Origin: Thiorhodovibrio winogradskyi
GTDB taxonomy: Bacteria; Pseudomonadota; Gammaproteobacteria; Chromatiales; Chromatiaceae
DNA: 64,000 nucleotides
NCBI RefSeq assembly: GCF_036208045.1
Contig: NZ_CP121472.1
Location: 4,413,531 to 4,477,530, forward strand
Reading direction: 5' to 3'
The notes beneath the pieces are model-generated. The model was not told the origin of the DNA, made no database searches, and worked only from the letters and a program-made list of their open reading frames with translations. Of this stretch, positions 14,211 to 23,518 are shown in pieces. Position 1 is the stretch's first letter, and every line of letters starts with the position of its first letter. The position numbers and the translations under genes are program-made.

Positions 14211-15685
14211 GCGTGACCGGCCAGATGGCGCTCAATGCGCAGGCCACCGCGCTCGGCCACCATGGCTTCGAGCGCCGAGGGCGTCGTGGGCGCGAGCGGG
14301 ACATCCTCATCCCAGGTGACCTGACGGCATCGCGTCAGACATGGCAAGAGTGCCGCGCGACGCACCGGATCCGCCCCCAGGGACGCAACCTCTTGCTGCC
14401 TGGACAACCACAGCGAGACCGGAAAGCCAAAGTTGGCCAGCATGCTGCCGACCTGGCACTGGCGGGGCTCGGCCGGATCAAGCAGGAACTCCAGCACCGC
14501 TGGCGCGCGTTCCTCGGCCGCGCGCGCCAGATCGCGCCGCCAGCGCCGCTTCAGGGCGCCATGGTCGCCAAGTTCAGGCCAATCCCCCACCAGTCGCACC
14601 TGGGCAAGCGGGCGCCAGCCGAAGCCTCCGAGCTGCAGAATAAAGGGAATGGTTGCCACCGCAACCCGATCTTTCTCGCGCAGATCCTCGGACAGATCTT
14701 CGTAGGGGATGAGGTCCGGATGCAGCCGCGCGGCATTGTCGCGCGTCGGACCATGGACCCAGCCATCGAGCAAACGATCACTGGCCCAGCGGTCATGCTC
14801 CATGCGCGACAAGGGCTCGAGAAACTCCGGCCGCGACCACAGCGGCGCCTGACTGCCATCGGCCATGACCGGCTCGGAGGTGGCGATCAGCCCGCCGCTG
14901 GCGAGCTTGAACGCGATATGCTCGGCCTGGGAGCGATTCGCGATGCGATAGGTCTCATCCAGCCGCCGCCAGGGATGCAAGGCCGGGCTCGCGCCGCGTC
15001 GCTCTCCGCGCGTCCAGGCATTCTCAAGGAACATTTCATGAATAATGCGCCCGAGTCGTTCACTGTCGAGCTGAGCGGTGTCCACCGCGCGCGCGGCCCG
15101 TCGCCCCGAGAGCCCGTCAGGCACCGCCACGAACAAAGGCAGCCAGCCGAGCGCCACGAGTCGCCCGGCGATCTGCTCTTGTTGTTCGGGCGTTGCCGGC
15201 GCGGGCATCAGGAGCAGCCCGGACGCGCCCGCAAATCCCGACAACAGTAATTCAATACGCCCCGCGCCGAGCTCCCCAGGGGATAACGCCAGGAACAAGA
15301 GCATGCGTCGCGCCGGCGCCAGCCCATCGCGCTCGGCGAATAGCGACCCAAACACCTCAAGGCAAGCCGCGCGCTCGGCCGCCGGCGGTGAATCCAAGAC
15401 CGACAGCACCAAGGGCAGGGGCGCATCGAAGGGGCGCCCGATCATCCGCCCGATGCGGTGCAGCAGCGCGACACAGGCCTCGAGTGTCCCAATCACCGCC
15501 AGATCCAGCTGCCCCTCGCGCACCTCAAGCAGGTTGGGAATGACGCGATTCACCGCCGCCCCGGCCCAGGCTTGGAGCTCCAGTTGCTTCTTGCCCCCCG
15601 GCATGGGGTTGGATTGGACAGCTGTGGAGACGTCCCGCCCGCGTCTTCCAAGCTTCCATCGGTTGCCAGTCCAGGCTGCCAGCAT
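14207..15685 (-). CDS. RyR-domain protein heading the Mce/Mla-type operon
   Basis: About 492 aa from ATG 15685; ATG 15604 and a TTG at 15778 are alternatives. The N-terminal 230 residues look like a Rossmann-type or regulatory domain (VIGTLEACVALLHRIGRMIG, APLPLVLSVLD) without a P-loop. Residues about 255-345 form a RyR (ryanodine-receptor) domain: SRMEHDRWASDRLLDGWVHG, LIPYEDLSEDLREKDR and FILQLGGFG. Bacterial RyR domains are thought to bind small ligands, perhaps nucleotides; the ligand here is unknown. Its position as first gene, overlapping mlaE by ATGA, suggests it controls or couples the lipid transporter. Confidence 0.65.
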   Translation of the reverse strand: MLAAWTGNRWKLGRRGRDVSTAVQSNPMPGGKKQLELQAWAGAAVNRVIPNLLEVREGQLDLAVIGTLEACVALLHRIGRMIGRPFDAPLPLVLSVLDSPPAAERAACLEVFGSLFAERDGLAPARRMLLFLALSPGELGAGRIELLLSGFAGASGLLLMPAPATPEQQEQIAGRLVALGWLPLFVAVPDGLSGRRAARAVDTAQLDSERLGRIIHEMFLENAWTRGERRGASPALHPWRRLDETYRIANRSQAEHIAFKLASGGLIATSEPVMADGSQAPLWSRPEFLEPLSRMEHDRWASDRLLDGWVHGPTRDNAARLHPDLIPYEDLSEDLREKDRVAVATIPFILQLGGFGWRPLAQVRLVGDWPELGDHGALKRRWRRDLARAAEERAPAVLEFLLDPAEPRQCQVGSMLANFGFPVSLWLSRQQEVASLGADPVRRAALLPCLTRCRQVTWDEDVPLAPTTPSALEAMVAERGGLRIERHLAGHA

Positions 15686-15946
15686 GATTGTCTTTACCCA
15701 AGCCCAAGCAGCGCCGTCGCCACGGCCTTCTGGCGAAAGTCTAGCACGCCCCCGTCCCCTCGCCTTCTCAGTGAACAACTAAAAACCAATGCCTCCGCAT
15801 CCTTGCGACACAATTCGCACAGACTTCTTGAGTAAACCATACCCAGCGGGCTAAGCTCTGAGCATGAACATCCACCCGCACCATGCTCGCATCAAGCCCG
15901 CGCAAGTGGCTGACCTTCGCTCGAGCAACCGGCATTCGCGTCTCGG

Positions 15947-17335
15947 ATGATGGCCTGCCATCGCCCTGACCCATTCGCCGCGCTCTTTCCTCCCAAGGTG
16001 GAGCAAATGCCAACCGCTTGGCATCATCTGCGTGTGCCTGGCGCGCCAGCAGCCTTTCAGCTGCGCGCGGATGAAACCCAGGGCCCGCCCAAGCAACGCT
16101 TTCGCCGGCGCACCATTCTTGCCTGGGACTGCCGGGATCCGTCCCAAGCCAGACAGGAGAACCATCAGGATCAGGCTCAGGCTCAGGATCAACTGGCACT
16201 GATCGACAAAGCATTGCCCCACGCCCAGTTCGACCTGATGCTGAGCGAAGTCTCGGCAACAGCCAAACCCACGGCGACAGCGGTGCGACCGATCACCGGG
16301 CGCCTGCTGTGGCTCAGCGCGCTTGAGTTTGTGCGCTTCATGTCGCAACCCGACGTGCGCGACGCATTCCAACTCGATGGCGGGCGCCTGGCTCTGGCCT
16401 TGAATTGCGACCCCTGCACCAGTGATCGTGAAAGCGTGCAGGCGGCCAAGCAATTCCATTTGCACTTGCTCTACTGGCGCACCCGCGAGCTCGACGCCAT
16501 CGCCACACCACAGCCACTTGGCGCCACCACCAATCCTCGCGAGCGGCGCCAACTGCTCGACCCCTTGAGCTTTCTTGGCGGGGCACTGATCGCCGCCGCG
16601 CTCAAGGATGTTGATTTCTCCGCGGTTGGTGGGCGTCTGCTGGCAACGGACACGCAAGCCATGGTGCGCGGCGAACGCCCGCCGGGTTGCCTGATTGAGC
16701 TACCAAACTGGAACCGACTCGGCGCGCCGAGCTTCGAGCCCCTGATGCGGAGCATTCACCAGCGCCTCGCGCGGCTCTCCGCGCGGATTTACCAAGCGGT
16801 TGTTGGCCAGGACGGGCCGCCGCCCCCGTGGCACCGCCATCGACTGAGCCCAGCGCACCAGCGCCATGTCGCTCTGCGGGCGCTGGGCCTGCCGGAGCCG
16901 GTGACGGCAGCGCTCGACACCCTGACCAACGCCCTGCGCGATCTATCGCCAGCCACCGCGGCCCGGCTCCAGCACGCCAGCCCGGCAACACGTAAGCATT
17001 GCATGAGCTTGAACCAGCCCTGTTATGGGATCAACCTTTACGCTCCCCAGCCCAACACGGCAAACAATCCCGTCATGGCCAGCCGCCCGGTGTATCTGCT
17101 GCTGTCGGCGAAGCTCTTTTCTGGTATAGGCTGCGCCGGCCTCCTGCCCATTGGCGCGGTGCCAAGTGTGCGAGTAATGCGCGGCGCGGGCGCGTTCAAC
17201 ACCGAGGACTGGCAGACGCGCGCCGCCTGGCAACAGGCCTTTGCCGGCCATTTACGCCAGGCGCTCGTGGATCAAACAGGGCTGCACATTGCCCCGCCGA
17301 GACGACTGCGCGACTTCACCCGCGGGTGGTGCTAA
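15947..17335 (+). CDS. Unrecognised 462-aa protein
   Basis: Starts ATGATG at 15947 with no strong ribosome site; Met21 (16007) is an alternative. No signal peptide or membrane helix. Visible features are a DQAQAQDQ low-complexity stretch near residue 75, a KQFHLHLLYWRTREL segment near 173 (two His spaced by one residue, distantly HIT-like but without the third His), PLSFLGGALIAAALKD, and a C-terminal LLLSAKLFSGIGCAGLLPIG. It is divergent from the RyR operon and 42 bp upstream of an EamA transporter on the same strand. Codon use is that of a native gene. I cannot assign a function. Confidence 0.6.
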   Translation: MMACHRPDPFAALFPPKVEQMPTAWHHLRVPGAPAAFQLRADETQGPPKQRFRRRTILAWDCRDPSQARQENHQDQAQAQDQLALIDKALPHAQFDLMLSEVSATAKPTATAVRPITGRLLWLSALEFVRFMSQPDVRDAFQLDGGRLALALNCDPCTSDRESVQAAKQFHLHLLYWRTRELDAIATPQPLGATTNPRERRQLLDPLSFLGGALIAAALKDVDFSAVGGRLLATDTQAMVRGERPPGCLIELPNWNRLGAPSFEPLMRSIHQRLARLSARIYQAVVGQDGPPPPWHRHRLSPAHQRHVALRALGLPEPVTAALDTLTNALRDLSPATAARLQHASPATRKHCMSLNQPCYGINLYAPQPNTANNPVMASRPVYLLLSAKLFSGIGCAGLLPIGAVPSVRVMRGAGAFNTEDWQTRAAWQQAFAGHLRQALVDQTGLHIAPPRRLRDFTRGWC

Positions 17336-17377
17336 GGTCGCTGGACTTGCTGCAAAGACCCAACCAAGACAAAGACC

Positions 17378-18280
17378 GTGGAATTCGCCGGCTACGCACA
17401 CTTCTGGATTCTGTTTTCGCTGCTGTCGGCGTTTTTTCACGCATCCCGACTCGCGGTCACCAAGCATCTGAGCTTTAGCTTCTCGGCGCGGGCGCTCACG
17501 CTCTACGTCAACCTGGCCAGCCTGGTCGTGACGCTGCCACTCATTGTCTGGTATCACGACTTTCCGCTCAAGCAGCCGACCTATGTTGGCGCTGTGCTGC
17601 TTGGCGGCCTGCTGTCTGGCTTTGGCGGCTGGGCGCTGAATATCGCCATCCAGCGCGGCGAAATCTCGCTGGTCGGCCCCATTCTCACGCTAACACCGGG
17701 CTTTGTGGTCGTGATCGAGTGGCTGCTGACCGGGCAATTGCCGAGCTTTCCGGGCGCCTTCGGGCTCGGTCTGTTAATGCTCGGCAGCTATGTGCTCAGC
17801 CTGGAGCCCGGAGTAAGGGGCTGGTCGGCGCCAATGGTGGCACTGGTGACCAACCCGGGCAGCCTGTTTACCCTGGCGGCGGCACTTTGTTTCGCCGCCG
17901 CCTCGACCTTTGGACGCGTGGCCATTCAGTTATCCGATCCGCTGTCGTTCGCGGTCATGGTGGCGCTGATCAATCCGCTGATTCTGTTTGCCATCTTTAG
18001 CCTGCGGCAGCGCGACTTCTATCGCGAGGTGTTCTCGCCCCAGGTAGCGCGACATGCTCGGGCGCTGCTGGGGCTTGGCCTGCTTTTCGCCCTGATGCGG
18101 GTCGCCGATCAGATCGCGCTCAGCCTGACGCTCGCCTCCTATGCCATGGCGGTGAAGCGCTCGGCGGGGCTCTTTGCCGTGGTACTTGGGCGCTGGATTT
18201 ATCGCGAAGAGCGCCTGCTGGCGAAAATTGCCGGCACCCTGGTCATGCTGATCGGACTGCTGTTGCTGACCTTTTTGTAA
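17378..18280 (+). CDS. EamA/DMT-family transporter
   Basis: 300 aa from GTG 17378, ten predicted membrane helices in two EamA halves. The first half ends GEISLVGPILTLTPGFVVVI, the second contains LASYAMAVKRSAGLFAVVLG and RWIYREERLLAKIAGTLVML, the paired signatures of the drug/metabolite transporter family. Substrate cannot be told from sequence. It lies convergent with the STAND gene at 18350, with 69 bp between them and no obvious terminator hairpin. Confidence 0.8.
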   Translation: MEFAGYAHFWILFSLLSAFFHASRLAVTKHLSFSFSARALTLYVNLASLVVTLPLIVWYHDFPLKQPTYVGAVLLGGLLSGFGGWALNIAIQRGEISLVGPILTLTPGFVVVIEWLLTGQLPSFPGAFGLGLLMLGSYVLSLEPGVRGWSAPMVALVTNPGSLFTLAAALCFAAASTFGRVAIQLSDPLSFAVMVALINPLILFAIFSLRQRDFYREVFSPQVARHARALLGLGLLFALMRVADQIALSLTLASYAMAVKRSAGLFAVVLGRWIYREERLLAKIAGTLVMLIGLLLLTFL

Positions 18281-18349
18281 CGGGCTGACCAGTCTCGTTT
18301 CGCGCATTCCCAAACCAAATCCAGCCACCGGCCCAGTCTCAGGCCCATC

Positions 18350-21300
18350 TCAATCGTCCGCGCCAGACAGGTTGGCGGCCTTGGCTTCCACACCATCCAC
18401 CTGGTTGTCATGCTTAAAGCGATAAGCCTCCTTCAGCAAGGCCAGACGGGCGCGATCCGGCCCCCACTGGGTTAACAGCTTGGCGGCTAACTCAGCCTCT
18501 CCTGGAACACTCTCGCGCCACAGTCGCCACAGGATCGCGGCATTATCCCAGTAGGCCCCTGCCACATAACGGCCATCGGGGCTGAAAGCAGCAAAGGCGG
18601 CCCCACCCTGATTTGCCTGCAGGGGCAGAAAATCATTGAGTTGCAGGACCTGCCCCAGGCCCTGGTCGGCGCTTGGCGCCTGCCACACGCGCAGGGAAGC
18701 ATCACGCGCGGCAGTCAGTAACCAACGCCCATCCTCCGGGCTGAAGGCGGCATGGTAGACGCGATCCTGATGGCCCGCCAGCACCGCCAGAGGCCGACCG
18801 ACGCGCGTCCACAGGCGCGCCGTTTTATCGAGCGAGGACGTAAGGATACGCTCGCTATCCGGCGAGAAGGCGACGCTATAGAGGCGCGCGCTATGACCAC
18901 TGGCCTGCTCGAGTTGACCACAGCCGCCCGCATCCAAGGCAAGAATCGCCAGGTTATTGGATTCGCCAGCGATCGCCAGCGCGCGGCCATCGGGCGCGAT
19001 GGCCAGATCGCTGATTGAGCCAAGGTCGGCATCGCGCGCGCAGACTTGCCGCCAACTGCCGGCCTGATCGACGCGCAACACGCGCACCCGACCGGCATCG
19101 TCGCCAATGGCGACCAGAGTGTCGACACCCAGGCGTTGCACGGCGGCGGCTTCAGTCGCGGCGCCGGGCCGCTCCAATACCTCGATCCCAGCGATGGGCT
19201 CGCAGGAGTGGACATCAAACAGCCGCAGGGGTCGCAGCGGATCATCGGAGGTGGTCAAGAGCCAGCGCTCATCCGGCGCGAAGAGGACCTGAAAGACCTT
19301 GCCAGTACCGCGCCCCTCAGCGCCGGCCTCCACCCCCTCGGCAACCTTGAGCCGACAGGAACCTCCGGTCAGCAGATCATAGAGGCTCGCGCTGCCGTCG
19401 AAACGAGCTGCCGCCAGGCGCTTTGCGCTCGGCGAAAAACGCACCCGACGCACCGGCTGAATAGCCTCTGTTGGCAAGGCCCCGGCGGCCGCGTCATGCT
19501 GCGCGAAGCTGTAACTTAACTCGGGCGGCCTGGCATCGCGCGCATAGCGCCAGACTTGCACCCGCCCATCATAGCCGGCAGTCGCGAGCCACACTGGGGC
19601 AGCAAGGGCGCTGCCAGGCGCATCATCCTCCGCCAGCAGTTGCGACGGGACCAGCGCCATGTCCAAGTGCCACACATGATTGGCCGGATCGGGATGCCGG
19701 AGATTGAAGGAAAGGCGTGACACGGGCACGACATTCCATAACCGCAAAGACGCATCGCGCACTGAATGACTGAGCACGCGCCCGGCGGAGTCCGCGAAAC
19801 GCGCCCAGCTCAGTGCCGCGTCATGACCAAAAACCGCCAGCGGCTTGCCGGTTGCCAGACTCCAGAGCCGCGCGGTGCCATCGAGCGAAGCGGTGAGCAC
19901 CAGAGTGGGCTTCGCTTCGACAGCCTGGCGGTCGGCACCATCCCCCGGCGCCAATGAGGGTTCCGCCACGGCCACGCTGACAATGCTGAGCTCATGATGT
20001 CCAAGCACCACCGCCCGCGGCGGATCGCTGAGTGACCAACGCACCACCTGTCCCTCGTCATCGACCGCGACCAACGACCGCCCGTCGGGAGCGAAGGCGA
20101 GGTCGCGCACACCACTGTTATGAATAGGCACCTGCCGGCCATCAATCTCCACGCTTTTGAGCGCGGCGATCAGCTCCCCCTTCTGATCGAACAATCGAAC
20201 TTGTTCATCGGCGGCGGCAATGCCGATGCGCTCGCCCGCCGGATCAAAGAGCGCCCGATTGAAGGGGCGCCCAAGCGGACCAGCAAGGGGCAGGGACAGG
20301 CGCAACGGGTTCTCGCCAGCAGGCCGGTCGAGGTCGAGCAGATGCGCGCGCCCGATCGAGGACGCCGTGAGCAGAACCGAGCCATCGGGCGAAAAGCTCA
20401 GCCCGCGCAATTCCTGTTCGTCCAAGTCATGGGTCAGCAGCACTTTGCCGGGCTCGGTCAGATCCAGCACACAGAGGTTCTGATGCGCGCCCTCACCCGG
20501 AATGGCCAGCGCCAGGCGAGCGCGCGCCGAGTCCAAGGCCAGGCTACCGCCCGCGAGGGCGCCGCAGGGATACTCTGGCGCATCCCCGGCAAAGGCTGGC
20601 AGTCGATAGACGCCATCCGCGGCAATGCCAAACACCTCGTCAGTCTCCAGCGCCATCACCAGTGAGTGAATCCCCAGGCTGCCGTCGCTCAGCACCGCCG
20701 GCTCGGCGGGGACAAAGCTTCCTTCACTTAAGCGCCAACGTCGCGCGCCCTGTCCTGGCACCAAGGTCGCCAGCAGATCGCCCGCTTCATTGGCGGCTGG
20801 TTGCGCGGGCTGACTCAGCGAGGACGAGGGCGCCGCGGTCATGGCGATGAGCCGGTTGCGGCTGAAGGCATCGCTGAGAGTGCGCACGGACGCCGCCGGC
20901 AGATCGACCCCAGCCGCTAGCGCCTTGGCCACGGCTTGCGGCGTGTTGCCGCCACGACTCTGCAAATCGGCCTCCTTGAGCTGCACCTGGTGCATCGCCA
21001 GGCGGGCATTGTCGGATTTGCGCTGAGCAATCCAGGCCGCGGTGCTGGCCGTGACCACCAGCACGACCAGCAACAGCCCAAAGGCGCGCGCCAGACGATT
21101 GCGCCGGCGCACAAAGGACAGATAGGCCGCGTTCTGGTGCAGAAATTCACGCTCCAGGGGCTCCAGCTCATCGGGAAAGACCTCGGCAAAACGCCGCGTG
21201 GCGGCGAATCCGTCCTCACCAAAGAGATATTCACGATTGCAGCTGGTGCGCTTCCACAGCCGCGCCTGTCGGCTCAGTTGCTCGCGCAGGCGCAGCAGCG

Positions 21301-23326
21301 CGCGATTGTCGGGATGGCTAAGCCAGTCGCGCATGGGCTGCCAGCGGCTGAGCAGCACCGGATGGGCGACGCTGACAACGCCGGTGTAGTGGCTGAAGTC
21401 GAGCGTCTCGGCGCCGGGCACGGGAGGCTCTGGGGCGCTCTTTTCCCTGTCCCGCGCCTTGGCGTCGCGCCCCTGGCGCCAGAGCGCGCGCAGCGAGCTG
21501 ATCAAGGAGTAATTGGGGTGCTCGCAGATCGCCGTCAGACTCGGATCGCACTCAGCCTCGGTGGTCAGCAGGCGCGCGGCGACCATGGTCGTGAGCAGGC
21601 GCCGGGTTTGGGTGTCCTGCTCAAGCACAGTCAGATCGCCCATGCGCGGCTGCGGTTGGCCATTGTTGTCGAGCAGGATGAGCGCTCGGCACAGCCTCGG
21701 CAAGGCCGCGTGCGCGCCATCATCAAGCGCGTCGCGCCAAAGCGCCTCGGCCTGAGTGAGTACCTGTCCGGCCAGTCCACCCTGCTCGCGCCAGTGCTCC
21801 AGACTCAGACGCAGGGCGTCCTCGTCTCCACAAGCAGCATCACGGGCGCTCAGATAGGCCGCGTGCAGCAGTGCCTGCAGCGGCGGCGCCCAATGGCGCA
21901 AACGCCCGGCTTCGGCTTCGATCAGCTCGATCAAGCCGCGACCGGGTCCGCTAGTCTGAGCCTCGAACTCAATGCCGGCAATGCGCGCCGGAATTTCGAC
22001 AATCTGGCGGATACGGGCACTCGGCAGTGGCTCAAGGCGCTGCCAGGCCGTCGCATCAAGCATGGCGGCAAGCGCGGGGAGCCGCGGCAGGTGGCGCAGG
22101 GCATCGCTGCGCATCCCGACCAGCACCCAAATCTCCCCGCTGCGCGCCAGCTCAGCGAGCGCCCGGGCAAAACGCCGCAGCGCCTGTTCGCCCCCGTCTT
22201 GCTCCGAGACAGCGGTGCCGAGCGCTTCCTCTGCTGCCTCAAAGAGCGCATCCAGTGGATCGACAATGACCGCCAGACGCGCATGCCCCTCGAGCGTCTG
22301 GCCCCGGGCCGACTGCCGCAGCGCGGCACCGAGCTGACGCGCGGCAACCCGCGGATCCTGGGCCAATAAGGTGGCCATGGCTGGCGCGTCCAGTCCGAAG
22401 CCGCGCAGCGAATCGCCCAGGCAGGTCTCGGCGCACAAAGATTCCGCCAGGGCGTTCAGGGGCTCTTGCGGCAAAGCTGGCAGACTGACCAGGCAGCAGC
22501 GCACCGTGGCGATGCTCTCCAGACGGAAGGGACGCGTCAGCCGCGACACCATCCCAGCGCGCAGTAGCGAGGTCTTGCCGCTGCCACTTGGCCCACTGAG
22601 CAGGACCAGTCCGACGCCAGCCTCGGCGCGCGTCTGCAGCCGCTCGGTCAGCTCCCGCAGTTCGGTTTCGCGGCCTGTGAACACGCGTTCATCGCCCGGC
22701 TCGAATGCCTGACAGGCGCGAAAAGGGCTGCCACGCCACTGGCGCTCGCCGGCCGCCGCGCGCCGCTCCGCGCTCACGCGCCGGTTGAGCAGCTTACGCA
22801 ACTGTCCCTCGATCAGTTCGCGAAACCGGGCATCGCCGTCGAAGGTGCGGAAAGCGCGCTTGAAGGTGTTGTCGGCGTTGAAAAAATGGCTGCGAAAAAA
22901 GTCCTCCAGCCGACGCCGATCAGTGATTGCCTCCTGCGCTGTCTCGGCGTCGGTGATGTCGACCAACTTGGGCGTCGCTTTTTTGTAGACGAGCACTTCC
23001 GGCAGACCTCGGTCGCTGGAGTTGGTCACCGCATCGATGAACTCCCACTCGGTCCCGGTCATACCGCGATAGGGGTCGTCAGGCAATGGCGAGCCCAGAC
23101 GCGTCCAGAAGATCACGAGAACGATTTCGCAGTCCGAAGGGCGTGTGAGTCCAGCCTGAAAGGTGCGATCCGCGGTCAGGGCTTCTTCTTCCCACAAAAT
23201 CGCACGCAGCGGAAAATAGGGCAAATACTCCTGTGCCAAGCGCTCGACCACGTCTTTTACAATGGCGCGCTCATGGTCCACATCGGCGGGTGAGGATACG
23301 AAAATGCGTACCTGATCGTCTTTCAT
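18350..23326 (-). CDS. Giant DUF4062-STAND NTPase with WD40 repeats
   Basis: 1658 aa. Residues about 6-115 are a DUF4062 domain (RIFVSSPADVDHERAIVKDV). Residues 210-700 are an nSTAND1-type NTPase: VFTGRETELRELTERL, Walker A GPSGSGKT at 245-252, and Walker B LAVIVDPLDALF. A membrane segment follows near 760 (FGLLLVVLVVTASTAAWIAQ), then a long WD40 propeller region (blades such as SGVRDLAFAPDGRSLVAVDD and ARLYSVAFSPDSERILTSSL) to about 1610. Ligand sensing by WD40 and NTP-driven oligomerisation is the known logic of STAND proteins; some defend against phage. AGGTG precedes the ATG. No effector nuclease or protease domain is recognisable. Confidence 0.8.
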   Translation of the reverse strand: MKDDQVRIFVSSPADVDHERAIVKDVVERLAQEYLPYFPLRAILWEEEALTADRTFQAGLTRPSDCEIVLVIFWTRLGSPLPDDPYRGMTGTEWEFIDAVTNSSDRGLPEVLVYKKATPKLVDITDAETAQEAITDRRRLEDFFRSHFFNADNTFKRAFRTFDGDARFRELIEGQLRKLLNRRVSAERRAAAGERQWRGSPFRACQAFEPGDERVFTGRETELRELTERLQTRAEAGVGLVLLSGPSGSGKTSLLRAGMVSRLTRPFRLESIATVRCCLVSLPALPQEPLNALAESLCAETCLGDSLRGFGLDAPAMATLLAQDPRVAARQLGAALRQSARGQTLEGHARLAVIVDPLDALFEAAEEALGTAVSEQDGGEQALRRFARALAELARSGEIWVLVGMRSDALRHLPRLPALAAMLDATAWQRLEPLPSARIRQIVEIPARIAGIEFEAQTSGPGRGLIELIEAEAGRLRHWAPPLQALLHAAYLSARDAACGDEDALRLSLEHWREQGGLAGQVLTQAEALWRDALDDGAHAALPRLCRALILLDNNGQPQPRMGDLTVLEQDTQTRRLLTTMVAARLLTTEAECDPSLTAICEHPNYSLISSLRALWRQGRDAKARDREKSAPEPPVPGAETLDFSHYTGVVSVAHPVLLSRWQPMRDWLSHPDNRALLRLREQLSRQARLWKRTSCNREYLFGEDGFAATRRFAEVFPDELEPLEREFLHQNAAYLSFVRRRNRLARAFGLLLVVLVVTASTAAWIAQRKSDNARLAMHQVQLKEADLQSRGGNTPQAVAKALAAGVDLPAASVRTLSDAFSRNRLIAMTAAPSSSLSQPAQPAANEAGDLLATLVPGQGARRWRLSEGSFVPAEPAVLSDGSLGIHSLVMALETDEVFGIAADGVYRLPAFAGDAPEYPCGALAGGSLALDSARARLALAIPGEGAHQNLCVLDLTEPGKVLLTHDLDEQELRGLSFSPDGSVLLTASSIGRAHLLDLDRPAGENPLRLSLPLAGPLGRPFNRALFDPAGERIGIAAADEQVRLFDQKGELIAALKSVEIDGRQVPIHNSGVRDLAFAPDGRSLVAVDDEGQVVRWSLSDPPRAVVLGHHELSIVSVAVAEPSLAPGDGADRQAVEAKPTLVLTASLDGTARLWSLATGKPLAVFGHDAALSWARFADSAGRVLSHSVRDASLRLWNVVPVSRLSFNLRHPDPANHVWHLDMALVPSQLLAEDDAPGSALAAPVWLATAGYDGRVQVWRYARDARPPELSYSFAQHDAAAGALPTEAIQPVRRVRFSPSAKRLAAARFDGSASLYDLLTGGSCRLKVAEGVEAGAEGRGTGKVFQVLFAPDERWLLTTSDDPLRPLRLFDVHSCEPIAGIEVLERPGAATEAAAVQRLGVDTLVAIGDDAGRVRVLRVDQAGSWRQVCARDADLGSISDLAIAPDGRALAIAGESNNLAILALDAGGCGQLEQASGHSARLYSVAFSPDSERILTSSLDKTARLWTRVGRPLAVLAGHQDRVYHAAFSPEDGRWLLTAARDASLRVWQAPSADQGLGQVLQLNDFLPLQANQGGAAFAAFSPDGRYVAGAYWDNAAILWRLWRESVPGEAELAAKLLTQWGPDRARLALLKEAYRFKHDNQVDGVEAKAANLSGADD

Positions 23327-23398
23327 CGGGTTGCACCTGCGCGCTCGTAAAAATTGCTCACGGCGGTCTGAAATAGCGCCTCATCCGAGCTGACAAAG

Positions 23399-23429
23399 TC
23401 GACACCCGGCTGGCATCTCGCGCTAGAAT
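23399..23429 (+). promoter_or_regulatory. Possible promoter of the SEC-C gene
   Basis: TCGACA (23399-23404), 19-bp spacer, TAGAAT (23424-23429), 90 bp before the start at 23519. The spacer is longer than ideal. Confidence 0.25.
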
Positions 23430-23518
23430 GCCACAGCAACGCGATGGCGGCAGTGGACTGGGGAACCAACTAGGGGCCAACTGGATAAGCCAATTGAGGG
23501 AGTCAACCGGGGGTTGTC

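Noticed and set aside
16489-16520. HIT-hydrolase active site in the 462-aa protein
   Set aside because: Only an H-x-H pair is present, not the H-x-H-x-H triad, so the family was not assigned.
20936-22369. 477-codon plus-strand frame inside the STAND gene
   Set aside because: It lies wholly antisense to the STAND domain and shows no domain or start signal of its own.
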